Source of the DNA: Rotaria macrura
Lineage: Eukaryota; Rotifera; Eurotatoria; Philodinida; Philodinidae
Length of the DNA: 64,000 nucleotides
Reading direction: 5' to 3'
Assembly: GCA_900239685.1 (NCBI GenBank)
Contig: OENT01000293.1
Span: 62,001-126,000, forward strand
Shown: positions 14,749 through 28,261 of the stretch, piece by piece
Layout: each line of letters begins with the position of its first letter
Numbering within the stretch: position 1 is the stretch's first letter
Program-made: the position numbers and the translations under genes
Notes under the pieces: generated by a model
Told to the model about the DNA's origin: nothing
Databases searched by the model: none
Seen by the model: only the letters and a program-made list of their open reading frames with translations

Positions 14749-16345
14749 TGTTATATTGAGATGGTACAGTTGTGCGACCAAGTTTAAAATATTATTGATA
14801 TGTGTAGTTTCTTGATTGATCTGGAAGGTTTATATATATGTGTGTATGGTAAAAATGTACTGGACGCACGCCATTAGAGAAGAATAAACTGTATTTTGCG
14901 TTCTTTTTCTTCTCGTCTTCTTGGATGGTACATTGCATCAGACAAATTTTTTTTAACCACTGCTGTTATTATGATCACGCACTGAAGATCTGGGTCGTAT
15001 TCGTGTACTAGTAGTGCAATCATACATATAGTAGCTGTTCTATAACTATGATTATAGCGTGATGAGAAACGAGAAAGAAAACGATGACGCAATGTGTTGA
15101 AGAAATTCATCTAGGGATGAAATGTCGTAGTCAAGAATTCTGGAATGAATTAGTTTCTTTTTATGTGCCACACAATTGTAGTAGCATTATTATCATCAGC
15201 GAATAATTCATTTTTTTGCATCTTTTTTTCATGATGAAATTTTTGAACGATTGATTTTACACCTAGAGAAGAGGTACATGTTATTGATTGATGTGCTTTA
15301 TTCATCATATTGTATTTTACGATTGTATTGCATGAGAAAATCTTTTTTTTTTACCCTCTTTTTGAGAGGTGGAGATGATCGCAGTTTTGCTTTTATACAA
15401 CATAGAGTTTTAGACTTAAAATCCAATAGTTCACTTTATTATTGACGTGTAGTAATCGATCCTTTTTATACTCGCGTCACAGCTAAAGTAGTGTCACCGA
15501 TGATGTGTGTTTTGTATTCTTATTTACGTTGTAATTAAATCGATAATTACATCCCCATGTGATGATGACACCTACTCTTTATGTATTTATACTTCGCTCT
15601 AGTAGGAGACTAAAGAATGATACATTTCCTTGTGAATAAAAAATACAACGACGAAGTAACTTCGCATGTACAATCAAATGGTATGCACATCAATATATTT
15701 TTATGTTTTTGTTTTCTATCGGCAGAGATCGATTAAATAATATCATATCTAACTAATGGTTGATTTTATGATAAATCATTTGATTTTCAATGAGTTTGTT
15801 TTTCAAAAAATTAATCAACGATTTTATTGATTCTCATATATTCTACGTTTTTTTCCTTTATGGGATAATAATGATACATGACATGTTAGAGATTTTTTAT
15901 CAAGGTCATTTGTTTTTTAATTTATAATAAGTATGAAATGTTAGTTTATTGTTCTGATATGTGTAGTAATCCAAATAGCAACTGGACTCTCACATAGTTA
16001 CAAGATATTGAACATTGTATGAAGTGTAAAAGTAAAATTATAACGTCATTGCTCTTTTTGATAAGATAATTCATAAAGTTCAAGAACACTCCGATAATTG
16101 TAATACTTTCAGAACAGTACTTTTTCGGTATGTCTACTATTTAAACTCGACAATTCTAATCTATTGATGAATATAAAATATCATTCTATAATGATTATAA
16201 AATTGACTGATCAATATTTTATTTTAATAATATGAAAATTAGTAAACAAAAGAAGAAAAAAAACAGGCAGTCTTAAATTAAAAAGACAAACAGAAATCAT
16301 ACACACATGAAAAACGATTGTTTTTCTAATCGGACAACGTACATT
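14749..16345. other. Intergenic between glutamine synthetase B and the sushi gene
   Basis: Contains the upstream region of copy B (a possible 3' splice acceptor AAACCTTCCAG near 14823) and the 3' UTR of the sushi gene. Open frames here are short and low-complexity. No other feature seen. Confidence 0.55.
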
Positions 16346-19300
16346 TTATTTCATTGATTTCCTAGAATCCTGAGATAACGCTAAGCGAAAAGCAAGAAGA
16401 CCAGCTTCATCTGACTAAAAAATACATCAACTCATATCATTCATTATCCTGTAAAGATTATATTTGGTTGTACATGATTTTCTAAAAGATCAAAGCAATC
16501 GAAATAATTTTCTAAAGTAAAAAGTCATACGTACCAAAAACACAACGTGGCCTTTCAGATGGCATCCAACGACCATGGTTGCATGTTAGGCCTGACGAAC
16601 CATGAAGAATGTAACCTGAAATAATAATAAACAAAAGTTAACACGAACAATACTGAAAAAAACAAAATACCTGGATTGCATTCAAATTCAATCGATCTAC
16701 CATGTCCAACGTTTGGTATATACGAGCGGAATTCACTTCGAATCGGCAGAGATGATACACGTTCATCTTTTAAAATGATAAATATTCGACCATTTAAGAT
16801 TGGACCAGGATTAGTACAGAAGACTGAAACAAAACTATGTTGTTGAAAAGAACTTTCAATTGCTTTTTTTTGTTTAAATTTTAATATTCCTAATTTTAGT
16901 ATTAAGTTCATACAAATACGTATGAAACAATACATTACTAATGAATACGTATACTTTTATTTTGGAATCTCAAGTCTTATGATAAATACCACATTGCAAA
17001 AAACAAATATGCATATATCAAAAGAATTTCTCATTCATGCAATTATTAAGAGAACATGAATGAATGTCTGTAACTACTAGATGAAAAATTTTTTTATTAT
17101 CTCATATTATCGAAGATGTTCGCCTGAAATTATTAAGTCAAAAGATAGTCTCCTTAAATACGACAATACTGACTATCCACATATTCCTATTGTTGTTCTA
17201 TTCTTTCATATATTCCCTAATTGATTATCATTGATATTTGAATATCCATCACCATTTAGTTCTTAGATTACGAAGGATTTTATTTTTGTTGTGTGTTTTC
17301 TGAGTTTTTATAATTGTTTATTTATTTTTTATTCTGCCTATTAGAACGTTAATTTGATTGAAGTTTATCAGTGGACTATAAATTTTCATAGGTTAAAACA
17401 TGAAATAATATGTTTAGATTATTTTGATGATACAACATTTCGTTCAAGTTCAGAACAAAGCACTTGTCTTTCTAGCTAAAAATCTACGTGTCTCTAAAAT
17501 AATTATCTTGCCTATACTGAAAACTATGTTCATTTCTAATCGAAACATATGAAGAAGAAAAGAAACGAAAAAAACTAGTTGTATTACTCGGTAAACATTT
17601 TGGTGGTTGACTCGGTAACCATTGTCCAAATTGGCATGTTAATTTTGCTAAATGATTATTTTCAATTCGATAACCTGGAAAACAACGATACTTGGCTATA
17701 GAACCATGTCTTGTTGAATGAAATATAGTTTGACCATTTGTAATCATAGGCGGATGTTCTTTACATTGTCTTGGTACGCAATGTGGTTGATGAGACAATT
17801 TTCCATCTTCTAAACATTCGACTCTAGCTGATTCAATCAATGGTTGATGATCATCTGCACAGGTATAGTAAAACGATGAACCACGTTCCATGAATGTACC
17901 TGATGACAGTGTTGTATTAATAATATTACGTAAAAACAGCATATGCGGTACAATACATTTGACTATAGAAAATAGACAAGAAGAATAAAATAGTACAAGA
18001 ATACATTAAATCCAATAGTAAGTCGTTTCGAATAGATTGTCAAATTTACTTGATGTACATATAGGTTGTTGCGAAAAAGTTCCATTAATGCAGCGTATTG
18101 TTTCATTATTTAAGACAGGTACTGTATTATTCACGCATGTATAAGAAATATTTTCACGATGATGATAAAATTCTTTCGAAAATTTTATAGTGTCATCATT
18201 GGCGTAACAATCTAGAGAAAATGAAACAATTGTAATCATTTTTTTTTCAGATTTTATTTATTTGAATAAAAGACAGAACTATAAACCTTTGACCACATAA
18301 GAGAACAAATATAAACTCTATATGATATAACGCATTAACATTTCAATGAGAATCATAACAGTCTTAACATTTCAACGTAGTCAAGAATATGAAGGCTTTA
18401 TCTATTGACATATCCGCAGTACTCAATAGAAATCTATAATGTATAACATGACTAGATCGAATAAATCTTTGCCTTTGAGTATAGATGAGAGATCAAAACA
18501 AAAAAAAATAGCATCAAGCTAAAATGAACCATAACCGATGACTCACCATTATAACATACTGGTTTTCGTGGTACGATTTTTCCTCGACGACAAAAGATTT
18601 TTTGATGATATTGAGAATTTTCACAAGCATATTCTAAATGATTTCCATCGAAAATTCGTTGCATAAATGGACGAATATTTATGTAATGTGCATTTCGTGG
18701 TAACAATGGAATTGAACAAGACATTGGTTCTATCAAAGTAAATGATGAAAAGATATTTAGAATATATTTCAGAGAAAAACAAGAACACAATACAAACTTT
18801 CACATTTTGGAACCTTTGGTAACCAAGTTCCATTTACTTGACATTTTGATATACGTGTACCACGCAATGTTAGATTCGATGAACATGCAAATGTCACTAG
18901 TGAATCAACAGGATATCTTGATGAATTAATCATTGCTGATGATTCTACATAGCCATTAAAATATGTTTGAGGATCATCGCATGCTATCACTAAAAATTGG
19001 AATATTAAAAATAGAAGAAAATTTAGATAATTGACAATGTCTAACGTTCACACGTTGGTGGTCTTGGGTGCCATTGAGATGAAATACATTTTAATATCGA
19101 TGCACCATGTATTTGATATCCATCTTGACAAATATATTGAATAGTTTCATTCGTTGTTCGATCTGGTTGAATTATTTCACTATGAGGAACTATTGGAGGT
19201 GCACCACATGCTTTTTCTAGATGACATGACAATCATTCTATATTGAATATTGCTTAAAAGATTTGCGAGAATTCTCACGGGAATACAATATGAAACGTTG

Positions 19301-21492
19301 ATAGATTAATTTTAGAAAAAAAAAACTTAATCATCCATATCTTTATTTTTGCATAACCTGTATTTCACATAAGCTAGGGTGTATGTCAGTGCGTTGTGGT
19401 TTCATTTTACGTCATTAAAACGAATTCAATATTTCATTATTATAGAAAAGTTCACGATGAGAAATATTCATTTGTTTGTAAGAAATACATATTCTTTACA
19501 CATAATAGCTTCGTTTAATCTACTCAGTGACCTATGCTTGATAGTTGTATGTGTCTCGTATCATTTCAATAAAAAATCATTGATTGAAATAAAAAAACGA
19601 AAGAACTTCATATTTTGCTAATTACAATATTTGCATTCATTGAATTCTCTCGATCTGTCACTATTCTATAATCTACATATATTTTCTCATCGATAAGAAA
19701 AGAAGTGTTTTAATGTTTTCATTTTTGTTCACTCTTGTTCAATGGAATAAATAATAAATCTTACTAATCGCAGAATAGTAAAAAGAAAACAAGCTCAGAT
19801 CGAATACGTCTTTGATTTACTTAGACAAATAGGCATAGTTCCAGACCATAGACCATTTTCTTGACAAGCACGTGTCGTATCTTTACCGATCAGTTCATAG
19901 CCATCATTACAAAAAAAGGCGATTATATTTGGATAGTCGAAACGTTCACCACTTAAAAAACCATTACGTAATGTACCCGGTGAACCGCAATCAATCGCTA
20001 TTAAATATTTAAAATTATGACATAATAATCAATAAAAACAAAAAGAAAAAAACATAAATTACTTACGAATACATTTCAATGTTGAAAATGTCCATTGACC
20101 TAGAAATGTACATTCTGATGTTGTCGTACCGGTTCTATAATATAATTTATGAGAAAATAAAAAAACATTGAGTATCTTCATAGTCAATCAATCAATCAAT
20201 CATACCCAACATAACCAATCAAACAAGTATATTTAACTGAATAACCAGCATGAAATGTTGTAATCGTACTAGGAACATCATTGACTGCATTCATTATATC
20301 CGGTGGTTGATTACAAAATACTAATAAAAAGAAAACGAAAATTAATTCATCAAATCAAATAAACAGCATGTTTTCTCCCTAATCATGTCATAATTTTCTC
20401 CAATTCATTGAACATCAGTATAACAGGTCTAGACTTCTACGTATTATAATATGATGACAACAATGTCTTATACTTATCGTGATACTCGTATACATGCACG
20501 CAATCCTCTTGAACTTTAATGTAGATACGTGTATGTAGAGAAGGAAAAGAAAAAGCTAAATCCAATTCAACAGTCGAGACAATATGAATAATTAGAAGGT
20601 CATCAACTTGACTTCTGATGAACTTCATTCATTCATTAATCAAGCCTTGCCAAGTCCAATATTCAATTATACACACTACCTTCTTTAGTACAATAGGGTG
20701 CTGCTTCTGATGGTCCCCACCATGTATCACCCTGACAATGACGATATTTTGAACCTTCAAGTACATAACCTATATTACATTCATGTGTAGCACGTGAACC
20801 AAATTTATTGCCATTCGAATAGATGATTTGACCATTTTCCGGTGGAGTTAAGAACGGACAACTCACACCTGTACGTAAAATAGTAGAGGTTTACAAAAGA
20901 AAAAAATGATTGAACGAAAACAAAAAATAGAATTGACAAGATTTTACCTCGTTTAACACACGACATTCCACAATCATAGTCACATACACATGAACGATAT
21001 CGACTACGACAATCACTATCATCAAAACATGATTTAAAGCATTGTCGTTGTTTAATTGCATCACGTTTACGTGGACAATAAGAAAGATCACGAATCCAAT
21101 AGCCTTAAACGATACAAATATAACGAGAGAGAAAAAAAAAGGTTTCAACAAACTTCACTTTATCACATCTCTAAAAATAACATAAGTTCAATTCTTTTTT
21201 ATTTCGATTCTTTTCAAATGATCTCGATTCCTTTTTGACCTTGCTATTACATTTATTCGCTCAATGAAAACAAACGCTGATTGCCACTAAATCACTTGAG
21301 TCGATACCTACTTGTTAAATGAAGTTAACACTCTAAGTATTTTTATTATTCTAACCTGAAATCCTTGAAAAGATAACAAAAAAGCTCTATAATACCTTGA
21401 CAGTAACTTGTCAATTCCCATAGAAACAATAAAATTAATAAGAAAAATCGTTGATAAGAAAAGCACATGTCGATAGTTTGTATTTTCATCAT
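16346..21492 (-). CDS. Secreted WAP-like plus ten sushi (CCP) domain protein
   Basis: Fourteen exons join in frame to 727 aa: 21492-21396, 21103-20948, 20868-20680, 20320-20206, 20134-20067, 19997-19821, 19216-19046, 18989-18798, 18729-18547, 18211-18050, 17962-17588, 16823-16671, 16615-16535 and 16410-16346. Exon 1 encodes a signal peptide (hydrophobic core FFLLILLFLW). Exon 2 carries an eight-cysteine module with the WAP pattern (CP, CFKSC, DSDC, CDYDCGMSC). Then come about ten CCP modules (four Cys plus Trp, GY and NG signatures). Most are bounded by phase 1 introns, which is typical of shuffled CCPs. Exon 11 holds two modules; CCP 2 and CCP 10 are split internally. No transmembrane segment follows; the last exon encodes a short charged tail. 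CCP proteins usually act in complement regulation, adhesion or the synaptic matrix; the exact role here is unknown. The terminal exon could instead use an acceptor 4 nt upstream, ending at once. Confidence 0.85.
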
Positions 21493-22179
21493 TATGAATT
21501 CATCTGAAATCTAAGTTATTATTTTTCATCGAACGGTTTCATTATATTCAGTCTTAAGATGATATAATTAATAATATCTCCTAATACCATGTTCATACTT
21601 TTAATCTCTACTTTTTGTACGTGTTATTAGACAAAAAAAACAAAACATGCAGGATATCGAATACGTCTTACATATTTAGTACAAATCTATGACATAATAT
21701 CAAATAGAAAGGAGAAAAAAAAGACAACCATTACAATATATGAATATAAAAGAATAAAACTGATGGACATTTGTTGTTGTGCTTGACCACTTTGTGTGCA
21801 TCTGTTATGTCCTTGCCGATCGATGTGTAATTATTATGTTATATATATGTATATATGTATATGTATATTCATTGTGAGAAGAAAAAAAAAATTATTGACC
21901 ATAGATATATTCTATATAATAAATGAGTTACGATGTATCTGCTTGAAGGAAAGCAAAGTGATTAGTTAAACTTGAAGAAAATAATTACAAGAATATAAAG
22001 AAAAAGAAAAGAACAAAAGAAAACGTTCTTTGTAAAAAATAATAGTAAATAGAATGATTTTACTTTTTTTTTAAATCAATATTCAAACTTACTTTAGTTA
22101 TTACCATCATCTGTCTCTTACTTATATCATAATTATTCAGCAGTTTCGTATACATATGTGTGTATACGAAAAAACGAAC

Positions 22180-22239
22180 AGAAAGAGAGGGAGAGAGACA
22201 CAGACAGACAGAGAGCGAAAGAGAAGAGAAAGAGAGAAG
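22180..22239. repeat. Purine-rich GA/CAGA low-complexity tract
   Basis: A run of GA, GACA and GAAA units of about 60 nt. Simple repeat; it explains the spurious long open frame on the opposite strand. Confidence 0.8.
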
Positions 22240-23213
22240 CCGGTGCGTTTAGTTAGAAGTACTGATGTATTCAACGAAATGAACAATGCCAAATTACGTA
22301 TCCGGTGAAAACGAGGCGCACCAAGAATAAAATTTGTCATCTCATTTTCATACTCAATCTATGAAAGAGGAAAAGAGAAACTCATACAATTGAAAAAGAA
22401 TATTTAGATCCGGTTAAGTTTCTTCTTTTTTTTTTGTCGATAAATCTGTATTCATAACATGAAATATGTTTACAATAGATCAACAATATCAAGAAGAAAA
22501 AGAAAAACGTTGGCTACGTATGAGCGTACATGATGAGTCGAAGAGTCGAAGATCGTCTTTCACGTTAAATTACAATCTTTCGCCTTACTTTGTAAATACA
22601 ATCCGATAAGAAATACATAGATGATGAATGATATTTTTTTAAACTTGCATCATCATACATCATTCACACGAGAACATGGAAACAAATGACTTACCAAGAT
22701 ACAGATGAAAAAAAAAAGGACAGAGAATCGCCTGTGAACAAGTCTTGGGGGATAGACAAAAAAAAAAAAAGAAAAGGAACAACGTATGATCAGCATTAAG
22801 CAATGCGCTTGTACGACTGTTGAGAGACTACTGTATGAATGCGACAACTGGTCAAAAGATGAGTTGCTTAACAGAAGACAAACATATATAAGAGAACGAA
22901 TTTGTAGCTGTTGGCATCGAACACTCAAGTATGCAATGATGCAAAAAGAGTTTTCTTTTTAACAAAGTTGAGTCCGGAAGCATGATACACTTGTTGAGAA
23001 TAGTCATAAGGATAAAAGCAAGGCAACTTTACTTTTATCAATGTTGTTCATCTGTATTATACAACAGTATTTCATTGCATTTCAAATAAATCATCGTTTT
23101 ATACTTGGAATTATTGAACAAAACTATTTTTCTCATGTTCTAATTTTTGTGATGAGAAATGTTTCTTTTTTTCTTTTTCTTTATTTTTTGATCGATGACG
23201 ACATGAAAGATAT

Positions 23214-23249
23214 ACACACACACACACACACACATACATACACATACAC
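23214..23249. repeat. (AC)n / (ATAC)n microsatellite
   Basis: A pure AC dinucleotide run passing into ACATAC units. Confidence 0.9.
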
Positions 23250-23390
23250 GGATATATATTATGTGATGACATACATGTGAGCGCGTCAACTGTTCAACAT
23301 AAGTTACGAAGGCCAACGTTATGAATACAATATTTAAAAAAAGAAACAATGAAAAGAACAGAGCGCCGTGTAAACGCTTTGTTTACATGA

Positions 23391-26300
23391 TTATCCTTTG
23401 CTAACAAACTTGTGTAATGTGTGTTGCAAGGATACATGTCGATCTAAAATGATTGAAATACATGGAAGACAAATGTTATTTATTTGTCTGCATATAGAAA
23501 TACCTTCAGTACATATTGGCAACAGATCAGGACGCCATTTGCCTGAAAAACACGTTGAACCACGATTGCCAACAAGCATAAAGCCTACAGGAGAGAATAG
23601 ATTATCAAAAAAATAGAAAATGAAAATTATAACAAACCAGGATCACATTCGAATTGTAATGAAGCTCCATGACTCAATGAAACATTCGCCGAAAGTACAT
23701 AACGTGATGAACCATAGTTAATAACAAAAGTTTTGCCATTACGAATAAAACCAGGATGTACACAAATATCTAAATAAAAAAAATTTTCTTAAATAAAATT
23801 GACTGAACTACTTGTCTATATTTACCTGCAATACATTGTACAAGATTATCTCGATCATATGGCGATTCCCATTGGCCAAATAAACATCGTAAAATTCTAT
23901 GATTACTAAGCTTATAACCATTACGACACTAAATAAAGGAAAAGAAAAGAAAAACAGTCATCTTCAATTTAATGTTTTCAAAATTGTTAAGATCTATTAG
24001 GTTTTTTTATTTTTGTTCTTTACTGAATATTCAGCATGACCACCGTGCCGTCGATTATGATATTTAACATATCCATTTTTAATCCAATAAGGATGTGTTG
24101 TACAGTTTTCTAGAGTAAGAAAAAAGAATAGGAAAAAGTAATTTTCTTTAGAGATCTAAATTTATCATAAACATCTACTTGGTTCACACAATGGTTGTGG
24201 TGTTAGAATCTCTTGTGTGCATGTTGCATTGTTCATGCGTGCATAACCATGAATACATTCATATTCAAATGATTCTCCTTCATTTAATACATTATTGAAT
24301 TCTGTGTTGTTATTCACTAATAAGTAAGGAATATCCAATTGAATTCGACACTTTCCAGAGATTTCTTTCATATAAAATATTTACGAAATATTAGGAAACA
24401 AGAGTAGACAAAATAAACAATGATGAATACTTTCTCGACAATGAGGACCACCATTTGACCATTCTCCATCATGACATTGAACAAATGATGGTTTTATTAC
24501 GGAACAGTTTTTCATTGGTGTTGATTGACATTGACATAAATATTTAATCGAATAACCATGTCGAATATATGCACCTTGTTGTAATTCTTTGCCATACCAT
24601 TCATTGGTACTATCATCAATATAGTACCCAATTACATTGTTACCTAACTCTGGTAAACGACATTTTGCTAAAGAATAAAATTATGAGAAAAAAACAAACA
24701 AACATATGAAACAATAAAAAGAAAGCAAGAATTTTACAATAACATTTTGGTAACATCGGTTTCCATATTCCTTGATTGTCACATACGACATAATCAATCA
24801 TTGGAATAAGATCAAAATGTGTACTACTACTGGTATTACATGTGAGACCAGTACCTTCACCAGATGGATATATCGAATGTGAACTTAACACATAACCATT
24901 GAAACCTTCCAATGTTGGATGTCGACACATAGCTTCGATGCATTGTGGTCGAATAGTTTGCCAACGGCCATGTTTACATTCAATTTTCGATTGTGAATCT
25001 TTTAATAAAAATCGTTCAAAACAAGCATATTGAGCATAGGTTGATGTTGCATTAACAAGATATGCATTTGGTATTGATGGTGGCTCACCACAAGGTGATT
25101 CTTAAGATGAAATAGTTTACATAGGATTCATTGATATACATTTCATAAACTTACTTAAACATCTTGGCTTTTCCATTGGTGACCAGGTTCCATTTTTTAT
25201 GCATGTCTGTACTGGAGATAATCGATCAAGTTCATAACCAGGATTACATTCAATACGGATTTGTTGATCAGGATAATAGACTTGTTGTTTTGGTGTATAG
25301 TCACCATTCAATATTGGCATTTCAATGAGACAAACTTCATCTAAAACGAAACGAAGTACGAAAGACAACAGGTTATTCGCCATACGTTTCGTACATTAAT
25401 TTACCTTTTCGTATACAATAAACTTCAACAACGGGTTCCCAGAAACCATCACTAACGCAAATGCGTTCTTTAGGTCCAACAACTGTATAGCCTGTATTAC
25501 ATTCATAAATAAGACGACTATAAAATGAATGACCATCGTAATGAATTCGACCGTGCGGTGGATTATTAATTACAGGACAAAGATATCGTTCAGTTATGAT
25601 TGCTGAATGTAAGAAACAAGAAAAAACAACATTTCTCTTTCGTAACAAAAGATAAATTGTCAATTATAATTATTACTTCTTGGAAGGCAAGAAAATCCGC
25701 AATTATGATCACAAATACAAATTTTTTGTTGTCGACAATTTGCATTTTGATTGACACCAGAACATGAACGTTGACAATTTCTATGAACATTTTTTTGTCT
25801 TGGACACATATTTTCAGTTTGATTTGATAATGGATATTGATTAAAAAATGTTGGCGATGGTTGATAATAATTTAGAAATGATGTTAATGTTGACGTGCCA
25901 TAGAAGTCATAATTATTTATTGTCATCGATGGCGATGTCGTTGATCGTGTTATTAAACGATGCCGGTAGATGTATCCATCGGTGGCAGTTGCACGACCTT
26001 GTTGTTCTAAGTTCAAGTGATGTGCTTGACAAAAAAATTTCGATTTAGGTTCAAAAGAGAAGAGAAAACACATAGTTCAGCATGGTTTCTTTTTCATGTT
26101 TGCAATTGATTGAATGATATTAGCAAAAGATATCTATCAAATGATGAAATGTTCGTCAAGTTCATTTCATATTCGACAAGCTCTAATTTATCGAAGATAT
26201 CTATACGGCAGACTGATACGAGATTAAAAAATGATCAACACATCGTATCTTTCGTATTTTTACGACGAACATTCGACTCTGTCTGAATAGAAGATTTCAT

Positions 26301-26911
26301 TGGAAACATCATAGTATTGTTCGATCGAATACCTAAGTGATTTTAAATGTTCATATAGAATGTTTTAATATAGTAGTTAAGTTGCTTGACAAAAACCTAC
26401 TGTGTTCGTCTTCATAAAGCTTAACTTTGTCACTTAAATATCTGAAAGAGAAATTCTTCATGACCCACTCACAGTTCATCTAGTTAATAGAATGATACGA
26501 TTATCACCAATAGAATGTGAGAGCCAATAGAACAGATTGATTCAAAACGATTTTGGAAATTCACAGTCAATACGTATTATAGTAATTGGATAGAAGAATC
26601 GATTCCATTAGAAATTCTTGTCAAAGAGAAACATGAATAATATGAAATGAATAAAACAAAGCACAAACGATAAAATTAAGTCAGCAATTATAGAGTATTC
26701 TCAAATTCTTTCTTTCAAAAGAAGAAACAGACAACAATCATTGATATTGTTTCGTACATGTGTGAAAAAGACATGTGTGTATTCGTTATTTGACCAATAT
26801 ATTGGTCAATCTATAATTTAAACTATTATTTATCATACCTGCAATATGAACAAGTAATGGATTTCGAATTGTATTAACATATTGTAATAATATAAAATAT
26901 ATTATTTTCAT
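23391..26911 (-). CDS. Secreted WAP-like plus eight sushi (CCP) domain protein
   Basis: Tandem paralogue of the gene downstream. Exons: 26911-26839 (signal peptide, MKIIYFILLQYV), 26024-25677, 25602-25405, 25340-25155, 25100-24738, 24667-24431, 24364-24179, 24109-24024, 23928-23826, 23769-23638, and a last exon starting at 23584. Exon 2 encodes a Ser/Thr/Tyr-rich stretch, then an eight-Cys WAP-like module (CPRQ, CQRSC, CICDHNCGFSC). About eight CCP domains follow: one per exon in exons 3, 4, 6 and 7, two in exon 5, and split ones over exons 8-9 and 10-11. Introns are phase 1 except between exons 8 and 9 (phase 0). The last CCP is split at the same place (after C-x-P-G) as the last CCP of the sister gene, supporting common ancestry. 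The 3' end is uncertain: reading on past a GT at 23503 gives a stop at 23391 (about 701 aa), but splicing to a small tail exon is equally possible. No transmembrane segment seen. Confidence 0.8.
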
Positions 26912-27285
26912 TTCATAATGCATATTGTAGCATAGTCATACGATATTGAACAAGTGAAAAACCATAATAATAATAATGAAGACAGTTGCTTTCGCTTGCT
27001 CGAGCAGCAACAAACTGATAGTATTAATATTTGTCTATCTTGGCTTTTTTCTGTCCTCTCTCTCTCTCTGTGTTTCTATCTTTTCCGGCACCGAGGCATA
27101 AAGAAAAAAAAAACCCGATGAATAAATTTCACGTTCTTCTCGCGAACTGAGACAATCAGAAGGAATGTTCTGTTCTTCTTCTTTTTCTCTTATTCATTTC
27201 AAGATATTTGTTTTTTTTTTATTCTTACTATTAATAATACATGCATATTCAATAATGTCAATAATGTCAAAGAAATAAAAATCGA
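26912..27285. other. Short spacer: promoter region of the upstream sushi gene
   Basis: About 370 nt between the stop codon of the speriolin-like gene and the start of the sushi gene, both on the minus strand. It includes a CT-rich run near 27055-27080 and poly-A/T tracts. Nothing else recognisable. Confidence 0.5.
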
Positions 27286-28261
27286 TTACCAATAAAACAA
27301 TGGTTTACGATCAAGATTTGAAATTAATTCAAGACTATCTATAATTATTGATAAATCTTTATGATATTTTTTCGATAGTAATGAATTACAAAATGATTTT
27401 ATTGTATTGAAATTTGATAATATATTCGAATGAGTTTTTAACCATTGATAATCCGAATGAATTCCATATTTATTAATTAAATAAAATGTTATGATGGAAT
27501 GATAATCAAAATGAAAATTTGTTTTGTTAAGATATTTTTCAATTTTTATAAAACGTTTCATATATATTGAACGATCATGTTCATTGGATTCGTTTTCAAT
27601 TATTGATGATACGTAACGAAGTGAATAACCATACAATTGTTTTGATTGTGAAAATATTAAAACTAATATACGCCTTTCAAGTTGATAACATAGTTCACCA
27701 AGTAAGCGTTCATCTTTTATTGAATAACATGAGAAGAAAGAAAAGGCGAAGATGTCAAAAACAACAACAATGTTCAGCTATTTATTTACCTAACATGGGT
27801 ATTGAAGGATTATTATTATTATTATTATTATTATTTCGATTGAATTCTATTGATAGTTGAAGTTGTCTTGTTAATAATTTAACATCATTTGTTATTTTTT
27901 GTAATTTATTAAGATTGTGTTTTGTTTCTGAACTAATCATTAATTTTGGATTATGATTTTTATCTAAATATTTATCTAAACGTTCTTTCACTGATGTTTC
28001 AATTAATGGACAATCATTTGAAGATTCTTGTAATATATCAATTATTGTTGTATTGATATTTGTTTCTTGAATTCGATCAGTTTGTTGTATTGGTTGATTA
28101 GAATCTGTGTATGATTTCGATTCGTTTGTTAATCGTGATTGTTTTGTAGTTGTAACAATAAGTCCATGTCTAAAATTAAAAACAAAGGTTTTTATTAATA
28201 TGAAAGAAATATTATTTTTGTTAATTGAATTATTTTTAAGTTTATTATTCGTAGATTTCAT
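27286..28261 (-). CDS. Speriolin (SPATC1/SPATC1L)-like protein
   Basis: The C-terminal exon (27713-27286, 142 codons) matches the speriolin C-terminal domain as I know it. It begins with ERLLGELCYQLERRIL, followed by QLYGYSLRYV, then FYLINKYGI, and ends RKPLFYW-stop, the last residues being the family's hallmark K-P-L-F-x-W terminus. An upstream exon (about 28230-27790) joins by a 76 nt intron in phase 1. It encodes a polar N-terminal half with an Asn run and possible coiled-coil stretches (NLNKLQKITNDVKLLTRQL). The first exon is unresolved: the frame stays open to an ATG at 28261, but TTTTAATTTTAG just before RHGLIV looks like a splice acceptor, so the true start may lie further upstream. 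In mammals speriolin is a centrosome and sperm-neck protein binding CDC20; the role here is not known. Confidence 0.75.
27809..27835. repeat. (ATT)n trinucleotide run encoding poly-Asn
   Basis: About nine ATT units on the plus strand lie in frame inside the speriolin-like exon, giving an asparagine run on the minus strand. Likely length-polymorphic. Confidence 0.85.

Larger units (their letters stand above)
21493..23390. other. Spacer between the two WAP-sushi genes
   Basis: Promoter and 5' UTR region of the downstream sushi gene. A 3' splice acceptor (TTAGATTTCAG) ends at about 21505, just ahead of the start codon, and a strong donor (TTGGTAAGT) lies near 22694, so a 5' non-coding exon or trans-splicing is possible. 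It also holds a purine-rich tract and a CA microsatellite, listed separately. A possible terminal coding exon of the upstream sushi gene (22989-22925) is discussed in the findings. Confidence 0.45.
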
